Below are positions 35,261 to 46,418 of a DNA stretch of 64,000 bases, one piece after another. The DNA lies in the NCBI RefSeq assembly GCF_001632365.1, contig NW_024468511.1, positions 150,222 to 214,221 of the forward strand, read 5' to 3'. The translations under genes and the position numbers were made by a program. Positions within the stretch are counted from its first letter, which is position 1; each line of letters opens with the position of its first letter. This DNA is from Laetiporus sulphureus 93-53 (taxonomy: Eukaryota; Basidiomycota; Agaricomycetes; Polyporales; Laetiporaceae). Below the pieces are notes generated by a model. It had not been told where the DNA came from. It made no database searches and was given only the letters and a program-made list of their open reading frames with translations.

Positions 35261-38200
35261 AGGTCGCTTATTCCAGGTATGCCAGTGTTCAACGCCCGTG
35301 GCGATATAGCACACGAGAAACTGACCTGATTGCCCTAGCAGGCCAGCACGCAACACCCCCAACCGTTGCATTAGCAATGGCCCTCCCTCCATACATATTT
35401 AATCCGCCCTTTTCTGTCATGGCTCAGACAAAGGACTTCGTGGTAGAGATACTGTACGAATCCGCTGCTTCAGTAGTGCGCGCAGGCCGACTACGTAATG
35501 TTTAACTGTACCTTATACATATTCATCCCACTCGTATGGTAGACTCTGTAATTGTGGTACTTGTGATCCTATCTAGGAGGCTCGTCACGCCGAAACGTCC
35601 TATCACACTATCGTATGCATGGTAATAAGATGGAAGTCCCTCATCCTCAGGAATGCATGCTCACTGTCATTATTCAGTTGAAGCGATGGCGACTGGACAC
35701 TGCGGCTCATTGAACAGCAAAGCGACTGCGGCATGACTGCGTGCGGCAGCATGTCTGCAGTTCAGTATGGAGAGCGCCTTAGAATACACGTTGGCGCCAG
35801 TACAATGGATAGTCGGCGTCAGATGACCATGTCATTGATCGCATGCGTTTGATGGGGGAAGATGAAACGTGCTCCATTGTATATAGCGGCTGCTGTCAAT
35901 GGTACATATATTAGTGGGGAATAGACGAAGTGCAAGTCAAGCACACCGAATTAATGGGCTTTGCAGCGAGACACGTACACACACGTGCATGTGAAGTGCA
36001 AGACTCGCAGCTTCGAGGCTAGTGTGATCGCTATCTGAGTGCGACGCGTTGGGTGGACCGAGTGAGATGTACCCGCAACATCCGCCCATGGAGCAAAGAG
36101 ATACCTGGCTGCACAGATACCGACCTGACCGCGTGTCCACGTTCCTCGATCAGCCACAATAGTAGTGGTACACCCAATCTTGGGGGACCGGGTTACAAAT
36201 CAAGATCGGAACGCTTGCACGCGCTGTCGAAGCTCACCCTTAGTATATCGGTGTAAACTCAAACCAATTGAAAGACGCTCGGAGACCGCGGCCATTCAAA
36301 CAAGGGCAGTGATCGACCTGCGGAAACCACAAGTTCCAAGACAGCGTCTGCACCACATGCCGTCCGCGCTATAGATCCCTATAGTCGCAGCACTAGTGAT
36401 CGGAGAATGTGCGCCCGACTACCATACCGGTGGATCTGCATGTACTTCCGGGGATTGAACACAGCGAGAAAGATCTCAGTATGAGAGATCAGGGAATAGG
36501 TCGAGGACATAACATGGCGTCGCCTGACAGCTTGTTTTTCCACGGAAGCCTCGTGAGAGCAGTCGAGTCAATCCCGGCGCCGCAGCTGGAATTTCATTTT
36601 CGAATGAGTGCCAACTTGTTGTTGATTCATATAGATGACAACGTTAAGAGGCCGATTCCTGCTGCTGCGCATACAATCTTATACTGAGGCGAACCAAAGC
36701 GTTGGGGCGGACTGAAGTGAAAACTCAAAACACAATAAACGACAATGTCGGAGCTCACCCGTTATAGTCATAGGCCGCTGCCTTGGCTCTTCCGATCCAG
36801 CTGTCGCAATTGGCTGGTCACCATTTGTATTACGATGAGTGTCAATTAACGTTTGCAGGAATGTGCCTCAACGCGTAGCCTGCCAGAGGACCAAGGTAGC
36901 CTAGGCGTGCGACCGATCTGCCCGTTCCCAGGCCACTCAGACAACGATGGACAAAGCGGGGATGATTCGTGAGGAAGAAGACACAGGCAATTGGGCAGAC
37001 GCATGGATGTCCGTCAAGCGAGAAAGGTAGCGGTGGTCCCGAGAGGCCTCAGTTGCCTTTCTTGGTGACAGCTGGCTCGGGCACGATCCCGCCCGGAACA
37101 TACCCCGTTGAAGAATCCCCGAGGCGTTCTAGTGTGGCGAGTTTTCTCCTCGAGAGGCGACGCTGACATATGTCAGGCTGACCGAGCTGTTGTGCACAAC
37201 CGAGATACCGCTATTGTTATGAGGATGATGGACGGCGTATAAATATCACGCCAGCAAAATGTGCGTCTTCCAATCGCCCGATCTCCTCTCAGGAGTCAGC
37301 TCGAGAACACGCCTGGCACTCTCCCGCTGTAGCGTTTTTGTAGGGACAAAATGGAAGCTGGACTCGCCTCGAAGGATGCCAAACCCCTCCATGTCCCTCA
37401 CACTCCGCCTGTGGCGATGGTAGGCCATGCCTCCTCGTCCGGCCAGATGTCAATCCGGATCAGTGCAAGCCACATAGCGCCGGTATTCTTCCGAAGCAGC
37501 GAGCTGGTCACATAGAGAAAAGTAACCTAGGGCGCGAGAAACAAGACGGTGAGCAGGCCATCTCTGATGCTTGCTGATCCCAGCCTGATCAATGCTTGAA
37601 CAGCTTGTTTCCGATATATATCACCAGTCGGATGCAGAGCTTTGGCTGCGCTCGGTATCGCTGCTCGCATGCCTCAATGCTATAGGGCATGCGCTCCGGG
37701 CCAGATAGTCTTTGCCCTAGAGGGGGGAAGCAGCACAGGGAGTTTATGAATGGTGGGCTGGCAGCTGTTCAAGATGTGAGAGCCCTTAGAGTGGGAGAGG
37801 GACTCGAAGGACATAGCATTGTAGGAGGTTCCTTGCATAATGAGTGGAATGAATGCCATTGAAAGCCTGCAGAGACTCCACTGTCAGGAAAATCCGAATG
37901 GATTTAAGGCAACAAACTTAACCGATTCTCGTTGCAGGAAAGGCATTAGAAATTCCATAAGAAATTTAGAATTGAATTAACTAATTCAGCCTTTCCCGTC
38001 AAGTAAATAATTTTGGAGAAAGGTTTGGAATTTAGAAAGGGCCCGCTTTGCACCTTTTCTGGGCATTATGTAATCTGCACCAAGCTGCCTACATATGTCA
38101 TAGAAGGGGACAGTCAAAGAAATCCACAATGTTTCACACCTTTCTCATAATAGGATAGGAATCGGTGCTGCCAGGCCTGGGGACCACAAGTGACTCGAGA

Positions 38201-38882
38201 TTTTCCGATGCGGTGAGGTGATTGTACTACACCTTGCGCTGGCGAACGGCGATCATCGTGAAACCCTGACCGGTTGGGTCAAGCTTATCAACAGTGATAG
38301 TGTAATTATCGATTGTTATAGACATTGTGGGTGCAATAGAACTTGGATAACGAGCGTGGGCAACTGCCATCATTCATACGGATGCACGCTATTCCACCAG
38401 ATTGTTCAGCCTTTGAGGCAGGGGTGAACCGGTGATCTATCGCACGCCATAATCTCCCCAACTGGTATGGCACATACACGCTGATCAGCCAACATTCTCG
38501 GAGAGGCAAAGCATCTATGCCCGAAGAGCGTCAAACTACCTATGCACCGGCACAACAGAAGAGGATGACGCGTCATAATCATTAGTACTTCGTCAATCAA
38601 GTCCAGGAAACTGTGAGCATACCTTTTTTTAGTGTGGCCAGCAGAACTCACGGCGGAAGAATAATGAGTCTTTGTATGACGAGTGAGCATCCGCAAAGTG
38701 AACAGATGTGAGCACGATGAATGCCCACACGCTGTCATGCAGTAGGGGAAGGATCTCCCCAATCCTCTTGATGATTCTGTTTTTGCGAAAATGTCATGCA
38801 AGCTTACCACAGATCAGGCGACGATAATGTCACTACATAGATTGTAAAATTACATGAGATAGAGCAGACACACCGACTGAGT
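35261..38882. other. Gene desert
   Basis: About 3.6 kb with no supported gene. Short open frames lack domains or splice structure. The segment 37890-38060 is AT-rich with an inverted TTAGAATTGAATTAACTAATTC-like core, possibly an old repeat remnant. No tRNA was recognised. Confidence 0.4.
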
Positions 38883-41059
38883 CTATTCAATTGTTTCCAA
38901 GTTCAATCCCTTGCGCGGAACGACCTCGCATGGGAACGACTTCACGTGCCTTTGAAAAATTTACGTGAAGAATTTCAAGAAACGTGTGATGTCGCCTCAC
39001 CTCATCAGTCCGGCGGAGAAGCAAGCAGCCGGGATGATCTCAGCGTTAGCCGCGTTGACGGCTTTTCGGATGTCGAACGCTGCGAGGATACCAGCAACTG
39101 CTATCCATATGTCCGCGTCACCCAATTGAGCGCCAGGACACTTTCTGTGCACGATAAAGGTGAGCATGGGAGAAGCGTGAGTTCTATTGGCAGCGTACCG
39201 TCTCCCAAAGCCAAAAATGAGGTTGCTGGGATCCATAGCCTCTACGATCTCAGGGTCTGCGACCTCAAAGCGTTCGGGACGGAAGGCATCTGCGTCCGGG
39301 TATAACTCAGGGTTTCGTGTCATTGCCCTGAATTAGGAACCCTGTTCAACACTGCATGGAATGTATAAGCAAACAATACTCGCCATATATTGGAAATGAC
39401 CATAGAGCCCTTGGGTATGAAATAGCCGCGATACTCGTCGTCCTCAGTTGCCGCATGAGGCAGACCTAAATAGCATCATATTAGCAATTCACTGGTCCAT
39501 GTTGCTCATGATCTACCAAGGTGCACGGGACAGCTCCAACTGTGTGAATAAAATCTTCGTTCACTCGGTAACTACGGAGAATAGCATTCAACCCTCACCG
39601 GTATACCTCCTTCAAGACACAATCAAGGTACGGCAACGAGGTTCTATCCGCAAAGTCTGGCAGCCGACCTCTACCAATGACACGGTCGATCTCTGCCTGA
39701 GCTTTATGGCAGACTTCGGGATGTAACACCATGGCCAGAATAAACGCCATCAGCACTATAATAGTCTGCAAGAACGTGTCAAGTTACCAATAAACAGCAA
39801 TAACAGTGAGAGATCGTTACCGTATCGGCTCCACCTAGAATTAGGTTTTAAAATGAATGGCTCATCACATGAAAGGTGGCGTGGATCTTACCAGCATATG
39901 CTGCTGCTGCAGCACCCCTAATGTGCGCCTCTGACGACATTGCAGATTCACCGTGTAGTTGTGCCAACAAGGACGCGGTGAATGATGGTTTGGTGTCCCC
40001 TAACGCCTGGGCGTGTGTCACAATTATCATGCATCTGAATTCGCAATCGCGCATACCATGGCATGTTTGACCCTCTCCACTGGTACATCCAGCATTTTGC
40101 GAATGATAGCTCTCAATTCACGAGCTTTGCGCTTGAAACCTGCGCCTGGCATCCAGGTAGGCAGGTATCGTACTGATCAAAGTTATCGTGCGTGACCAAA
40201 TATTATGAGTAAGGAGCCAAAGACGTACGAGACGGGAAGAAGTCTACCAATGCCGCTGCTCCGCCTGCGGCCTCTGTGAATTGTTTTAAGGCGTCGTCCA
40301 CTAGGTGTATGTAATCGTCATCTGCGTCCGTGATGCTATGACCATATGTAATCTCTAGCATGAGCGCCGCGGCATATCTGTACCCCGCGCTATTAACAGT
40401 GAAAATTTTGGGAGAAGGTTTTCAAGATACCTCTTGATGTGAAATTCCCATTCGTAAGGAGTCTGTACCATCGCAAGCAGAAATCTCCGCCTCTCCGTTC
40501 TCTGCACGGGATAATAAGAGGTGAGAGCTTCCTTGCCCTGAAGAGCTGCCTTGAACCACTTCCTCTGCTGCGCCCACTGGTTTCCGTAGGGCATAAATGC
40601 AAGGACTGGATCGAAACCGACCCTAGTGTCCTGATAAACCTGATATCGATGAACGAAGTAGCTATACGGCTTACATTTCGATCGCCCATAAGAACCGCGG
40701 TCTTCCCGAGTACTTGGATCCTCTCTTCTCCATCAGATCTCGCGCAACTTGTGCAGTATTCAAGATGATCGCGGGCGTAGAGAACAGTCTCGCAAAGACA
40801 ATGTCGCCTATTGTCGGGTGAGATGGATGACATGAGCCTACGCGAGGAACATACCATATGGAAGGGCCCACTGAGTAAACACCTCCGGCTGGGATTGTAG
40901 AGGGACCTGGTGAGCGTTGCCTATGAGTGGGAACGGTTTTGGACCTGGAGGCAACGGAAGGCCTCGCTTCTCAGTCAAAATCCAGGAGCACAGTATGCGA
41001 ATGAGAACTATCGAGAGTAGCGCGATAAAAAAACATGTTATGATGCCGAGGGATTGCAT
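38883..41059 (-). CDS. Cytochrome P450 monooxygenase (first)
   Basis: Membrane-bound P450 of the E-class type common in Agaricomycetes. Exons are 41059..40855, 40807..40675, 40622..40431, 40377..40229, 40172..40057, 40006..39892, 39834..39821, 39765..39599, 39539..39517, 39465..39384, 39327..39199, 39144..39001 and 38949..38883 (511 aa, all in phase). The N-terminal anchor ([19 protein letters not shown]) is followed by the Pro hinge [15 protein letters not shown]. The I-helix reads YAGGADT, the ExxR motif KEVYR, and the haem loop [13 protein letters not shown] (Cys444). Exons of 14 and 23 nt are inferred around the I-helix and after the K-helix. The intron after SNIW uses a GC donor (GCGAGT). 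It acts in the ER with P450 reductase; the substrate is unknown. Confidence 0.92.
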
Positions 41060-42210
41060 ATCGACCAAAGCAAGGACGGGGGATTCGGGATTGAAGTAGC
41101 AGCTTGGACATGGTCGATAAAATACTCCTTGAACCGCCTAAGGTCCGAGTTAGATGCAAACATCGGCCAGCGGTCCACATGTCTTCTATGTCTTCTTCCT
41201 ATGAGGTAAATGGCGGAGTGAGTACAGTTCCATTTGGCCCGTATCATCAAGCCGTGTTGCCGGCATGCGATTCATATAGTATCGGAGGGCAACGAGGGGT
41301 AAGCGGCGGAGTGAGTGCAGTTCCATTTGGACCAGTACCATCAAGCCGTGTTGCCGGCATGCGATTCATATATGGGCGGCAACGAGGAGTTAGAACTTAG
41401 CAAGTGTTCTCAATCAGAACACACACGGCTTATCGGCAGCCCATCGTCCTGAGGAACCTGCTTTCCGGATAACTAACTGACAACGCGGGGAAGCATGAGC
41501 GCGAGAAGCCTGCTGTGTGCTCGTCCTCGGATGTAAGCAGCCTGGACCAGCAGGGAATCAGTCTTCGGACGATCAAGACGCCAACAAATCCCCATTGGCA
41601 ACGCTCCGGGTTAGACGGTACCGCTGGCAGCCTCGTTTGCTTCAATTACTTAACCGCAGAGACGAGGTTTTGCTCTGCACATTCCAATACATCTACGGCA
41701 GTATGAAATTTTTTTTAGCGGCCTGAGTCTAGTCTGGGGTCGTGAAGCCGGGGTGAAGTTGAACGGTGTACTATGCCCCGCGCCACCACCGCGCCTTGCG
41801 GATGCACGTGATCGAAGCGATTGCGAGCCGCGCTCGAGGCGGCAGAGCTCGCAACTGCACTGTCCTTGCTTCAAGGTGTCGGAAGCCTCATAATGTGTTG
41901 AACACCAAATATATAACCCATATTCAATCCATTCAAACTCTCCTCTGAACGAAGAACCTTGGGCACTGGCCGGCGCTGACCGACTTCACGATCCACAGAT
42001 TGCTATCCTCGGGTATTTCGTATCGTGCTGAACTCCTTGGGACGAAACGCCTTTGCATTGTGTTACACGGCTCCTGTCAGTTTTGTCTGCCAGCAGTAGG
42101 ATTCTTACGTTCATCATCGACAGTTCCATCCGTGAGTTTATAACGTCCATTTCGTGCACGCTGCGCATCTCATCTTGGTCCGTCGCAGGCTGCCCAGTGA
42201 GACAGTTACG
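41060..42210. other. Divergent promoter region (P450 / RPAP1)
   Basis: About 1.15 kb between two divergent start codons. It contains the tandem duplication at 41212-41395. The rest shows no gene. Confidence 0.5.
41212..41395. repeat. Two-copy tandem repeat, about 93 bp unit
   Basis: The sequence from GGCGGAGTGAGT at 41212 recurs at about 41305 and both units run through GTTCCATTTGG, CATCAAGCCGTGTTGCCGG and CATGCGATTCATATA. Identity is high, so the duplication is recent. It lies 150-340 bases upstream of the first P450's start codon (minus strand) and may carry duplicated promoter elements. Confidence 0.85.
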
Positions 42211-45200
42211 ATGCAGGCACATCAGCCTCCTCTCATCGGCTCTATATTAGAGCGCAAACCTGCGTCATCGCCATCAGCGCCTTCCCCCAGACCAAATGCC
42301 TCTCGAAAGACAGGGTTCCCTGCAGCACTGCACCGTTCTAAGAGCGCATTCGTGCGTTCCAGAGGGGAACAAAAACGAGCTCCTACAGAAGGATTTAGTG
42401 GAGTACCCGTTGTTGAGAACGCGGAACCGTCCAAACCCTGGAGGAAAACGGAGACAGATGATTGGCGTAGCCGCATGGAAGAAGAGAATTGGCAGCGTGT
42501 TGATATTATGACTGAAGAGGAGAGAGAACAAGAGAAGCGCGAGATACTGGAAAAATTTGGACCGAATGCCGGTGAGATCCTGAGAAAGGCAAGACTTGCG
42601 AGAGAGGGGAAGCTGGCATCGTCAGAGCCACCTTTGACTGACAACAAGGCTAGTGATCACACTTCGACCAATTCAACTCCTGCTTCGCCGAGAGTAGATC
42701 GCGTACGAGAGGGTATGTTGGACTCATCCTTGTGTCATTGTTTGCACTAATGCACAGGTCAGGAAGGACAGCACGCTCTGTCAGTCCTCCTTCTGCAATG
42801 TCTAGGCCTGGAACGCGACCCTCTAGTCGAATCGACCGCAATGTCCGCTTCGCAGAAGTTACTTCTGATGATATCTACGTCTACGAGTCTGCACCCCCTT
42901 CACCGAGGAAGAAAGCCCTCGCCCTCCCTGCACCCACAGAGTCTGATGGCCCAACCATCTCTCTAGGCAAGTGGAAGGGCGGGGCCAGTTCTGCCATTCG
43001 CCGACGAGGATACGAGAATCTGTCAGACGAAACACGGCTCGAGTCCAATGGTGAAGCTGGTTCGCCCGGTATTTTAGAGCTACTGGAGGAAGGAACGCCA
43101 GAAGATATCCGTCGACGATTCTTCCCACAGGCACCCGCTCACGACCCCTCTCTTGCCTGGATCGAGGGGCCGACCTCTTCTGAGCCATCCCGATCTTCGG
43201 AACTACGTTTCGATCTAACGGGCACACCGATTCCCCCAGCCTTATCTGCCACCCTCCCAACATATCTCGGATTGCATCATCATGCTGAAGGCGATCGAGC
43301 GGGGTATACCCTCGAGGACATATTGCTGCTGTCTCGTTCCACCGTGCCTGCTCAAAGAGCATCTATGCTCGGCATTCTCGGACGCATTGCGAAGAGACTG
43401 GGAAGGGCATGTCGGGGGGATGCGAACGCGGTGATGCCGGAGCTCGCCGGCCAGGAGGTGAAAATTCGCAAACGTATCCTAGCTGCCGGCGTCGAGGCTA
43501 TGACAGAACGGGGTAGCCTGGGAGCTAGAGCGGTGGAAGTTATGTGGGAGTGTATAGTCGGCTGGGATGAAGGGGTCATTTCCATTGAGGGCGTCGAGCT
43601 GCAGGACGCTTCGAGAAGTGGTGTCTCATCGGAAAATATTTCTACATCCGACAGTGGGGATCCTCTCTCCTCTTTGCCGCTAGACTACGTCCTCGCACAG
43701 ATATCAAGCGCCTTTGCTACGGCCGCTCTTCCAGCAGGGTCACTCGCGCAGCTCTTGGCCATCCTTCATCGTCTCGCCCAGCATACGAATGTCATCGCTA
43801 CCAAAATCACCACTACGCCCAGCCTCGTCTCGAACGTCGTGCAGACATTTCTCCTTACGCCAATCCCGCCTAGGGAGGATTCCCCGCTTCCCGATCCGTT
43901 TGCACTTCAGGTGCTTGCCACGCTAGCCCTCGCGTCTCGCGAGAACGCCTCGGCACTCCTCGGTCCTGCAGACGCCCTGCTCCGCTTCGTGACCATTCTT
44001 CCTGCTGTGTCGCCTTTCTCCCTTCCTCTTTCCACTGCTTTGCTCACGGGAACGCTCCAGCTATTCATTATATTCGCATCATATGGTCTCTACGCCCACA
44101 TTAGTACCACTGCCTCGCAGCATTTCTCCCTTCTCAGCCGGTACGTACTATCGGAGGAATGCCGCTCAAGACAGCTCAGAGAGGTTTGGCTCCGGCTTCT
44201 AGAGGCTTGGATGGTGTGTTCGAGGGACCCGCACCATACGACACCTAGCCATGAAATTTTATGGAGCCAGGTCGTAGGGTGGGGCTGGCCCGACGACATC
44301 GCGGAGATGAAAGGAAGACTGACAGAGCAGGACACATTACTATGGGCGGCTCTGTGGAGAGCAGAAGCTGCGTGGCTCGAAGGCGCAAGAGTGAATGGGA
44401 TGCGGAGTGGCGAAGACGAGCGAGCGGCTGTCGTCCTCGCCGTCCGTGATGGCTTCCAGGATGGCCCAGAGAAGCTCGCAGTGGAAAGATCCGGCGCGAT
44501 ATTGAGCAATGTGCTAGCGGATTTGGGCAAAGACGGCGCTCGTCCCCTTTTGGTCACAGACATATTACATCTCCAGACGCTTGCGGAGCATGCAGATGTC
44601 CTTGCGGCTGCGCTGCGGCTTTGGCTCTCGTGCGTCCCGTCCCATATACCTGGACCTTTGGAGTCTTCCCCTTTCCTATTACCATTTGCCCAGCTCTCCG
44701 AGCTATGCGCCCGGATTACAACGCATGCGATTTGGCAATCTATCTTCGCGCAAGGATCAATTTCATATGCCCACGTATTTTGCAGACCACTGTCGAGGCT
44801 GCTGGCGTGCTATCTGGAGCTGTCTCGGAAGGTACCCGGGACGACCGAAGACCTCTGGATTGCCCAGGCGTTCGCTATCCTCTGCAGATTGATGCCTGGC
44901 GACGAGAAGCTGGCCCAGCATGCCGTCTCAGAGATGGTGGACCTAGTCACGCCTGAATTCGTGAACCCCCGCGGATGGAACGTCCCTCCCGTGATCTGGG
45001 CGAAGGGCGGTCTTAAGGTGATAAAGCCCTTCTTGACGTTCGCCCTTCAGCCGAAGAACGACTTTTGCGTTGGTCCTATTTGGATGTCTCCCCACTCGAT
45101 CTCGACCGCTACGACTCAGAGATTGCCACCTGCACCGACTGTTTCTCCCGACAGTCGACGCGAAGTCCCACTACCTCTACCTCGAGATTGGATGTTCAGT

Positions 45201-46178
45201 CCTCTTGATCACCTCTTGCGTTCGGGCGAGTCCGAGGTTTTCAAATCTATGCCATCGTGGTGGGATGCATCGGAAACAGAGGTTGTCAGGGCCACATTGC
45301 TCCTAGCGAGAATAGGCCGTGAGGTGCTGCACCTTAATTCGCTGGACAACTTCGTCATGAACCGCGAGGAGACTATTTTTGCGTGCATGAAGGTCTTCAT
45401 GCTGGAGCATGGCCAACAGCAAAACGATTCAATGGAGGAAGTCTTCCGTGATAGGCTCGTTGAGCAGGCCATGGAAGATTTGGTCACCCCATTTGTGGCC
45501 GCTGCTTCGACGACATCGCTCTCGCTGCCCCCAGCTTCGGACACATTTGCGCAGCCAACTTTAGAGTCGATAGCAGCTCGCTTCCTCGGGCCGTCGACGC
45601 CATTCTATCAGTTCTACACTGATTTCGTGGGCTTGTACGATGCTATATCCTTCTCGCACCCTCTGTTTGCTCGCCTGCTCCTGCCACCAGTGTCAATGCG
45701 GTATCCTCCAGACTTTCGCAAGCACCTGTGGGCCGACTATAACCACATAGTAAAGACCATCCGTGCGCCTCCTGAGGCAGTCATCACGGCTAATTTGGGC
45801 GAATATCTTTGGCCGGTTGAGACAGATACGCAGATGATCACCGCTTATTTACGCGCCCTTATGAATGGTTCATTGGACGGATTCGTCCGTCTGATAGCAA
45901 TCCATCATATCGCATGCAATATCTGGCCTGATCTTCACGAGGGAGAAGATGAAAAAGCGGAAAAGCTCCTCCTGGTGGTCGTTGACCAGACTGGATTGGA
46001 GGTGGTCCGCGAAGTAGTGCGCTATAGGCAAGCGAAGGAAGGCACAATCCTCCTTCCCCCTGCTTGCTATTCGCAGGAGGGCAACTGGCAGATGTCGAGA
46101 TTGGCTTTCGTACAGCAGCACGGGGGTGACGCTTTGCGAGAGCGATTGGAAGGCTTATTGCAGAAAAGTCCAAGCTAG
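42211..46178 (+). CDS. RPAP1: RNA polymerase II-associated protein 1 (RPAP1/Rba50)
   Basis: Assembly/import factor for RNA polymerase II. Exons are 42211..42712 and 42763..46178 (1305 aa); the 50-nt intron was placed so that VREG joins RTARSV. The RPAP1 N-terminal domain is at about residues 70-130 (WRSRMEEENWQRVDIMTEEE, then ILEKFGPNAGEILRKARLAR). The RPAP1 C-terminal motif begins near residue 314 (ELRFDLTGTPIPP, then LPTYLGLHHHAEGDRAGYTL, LLLSRSTVPAQRASMLGIL). The rest is a long helical, HEAT-like region to the end. The start at 42211 gives MQAHQPPLIGSILERK, a typical N-terminus for the family. Assignment rests on both domains in the right order. Confidence 0.92.
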
Positions 46179-46418
46179 CTAGAAGCATTTCAATTGTAAC
46201 ATGTATTCATGTAGCTGATCTGTGTATCGGTAGGTCCTGTATAACTCTCGAGAAGATCGTATTCACCGGTAGTACTACTATAAACCTATGTCGCTCACTA
46301 CATCATGGCCAAGCCTCCCAAATTTACACAAAAAAGCACCTGCTCTATTTCATAGTGAAATATGAGTACTACAACATTTGCATTGTCCGTTTCTTTGCAT
46401 GTGTGATGCTGCAATAAA

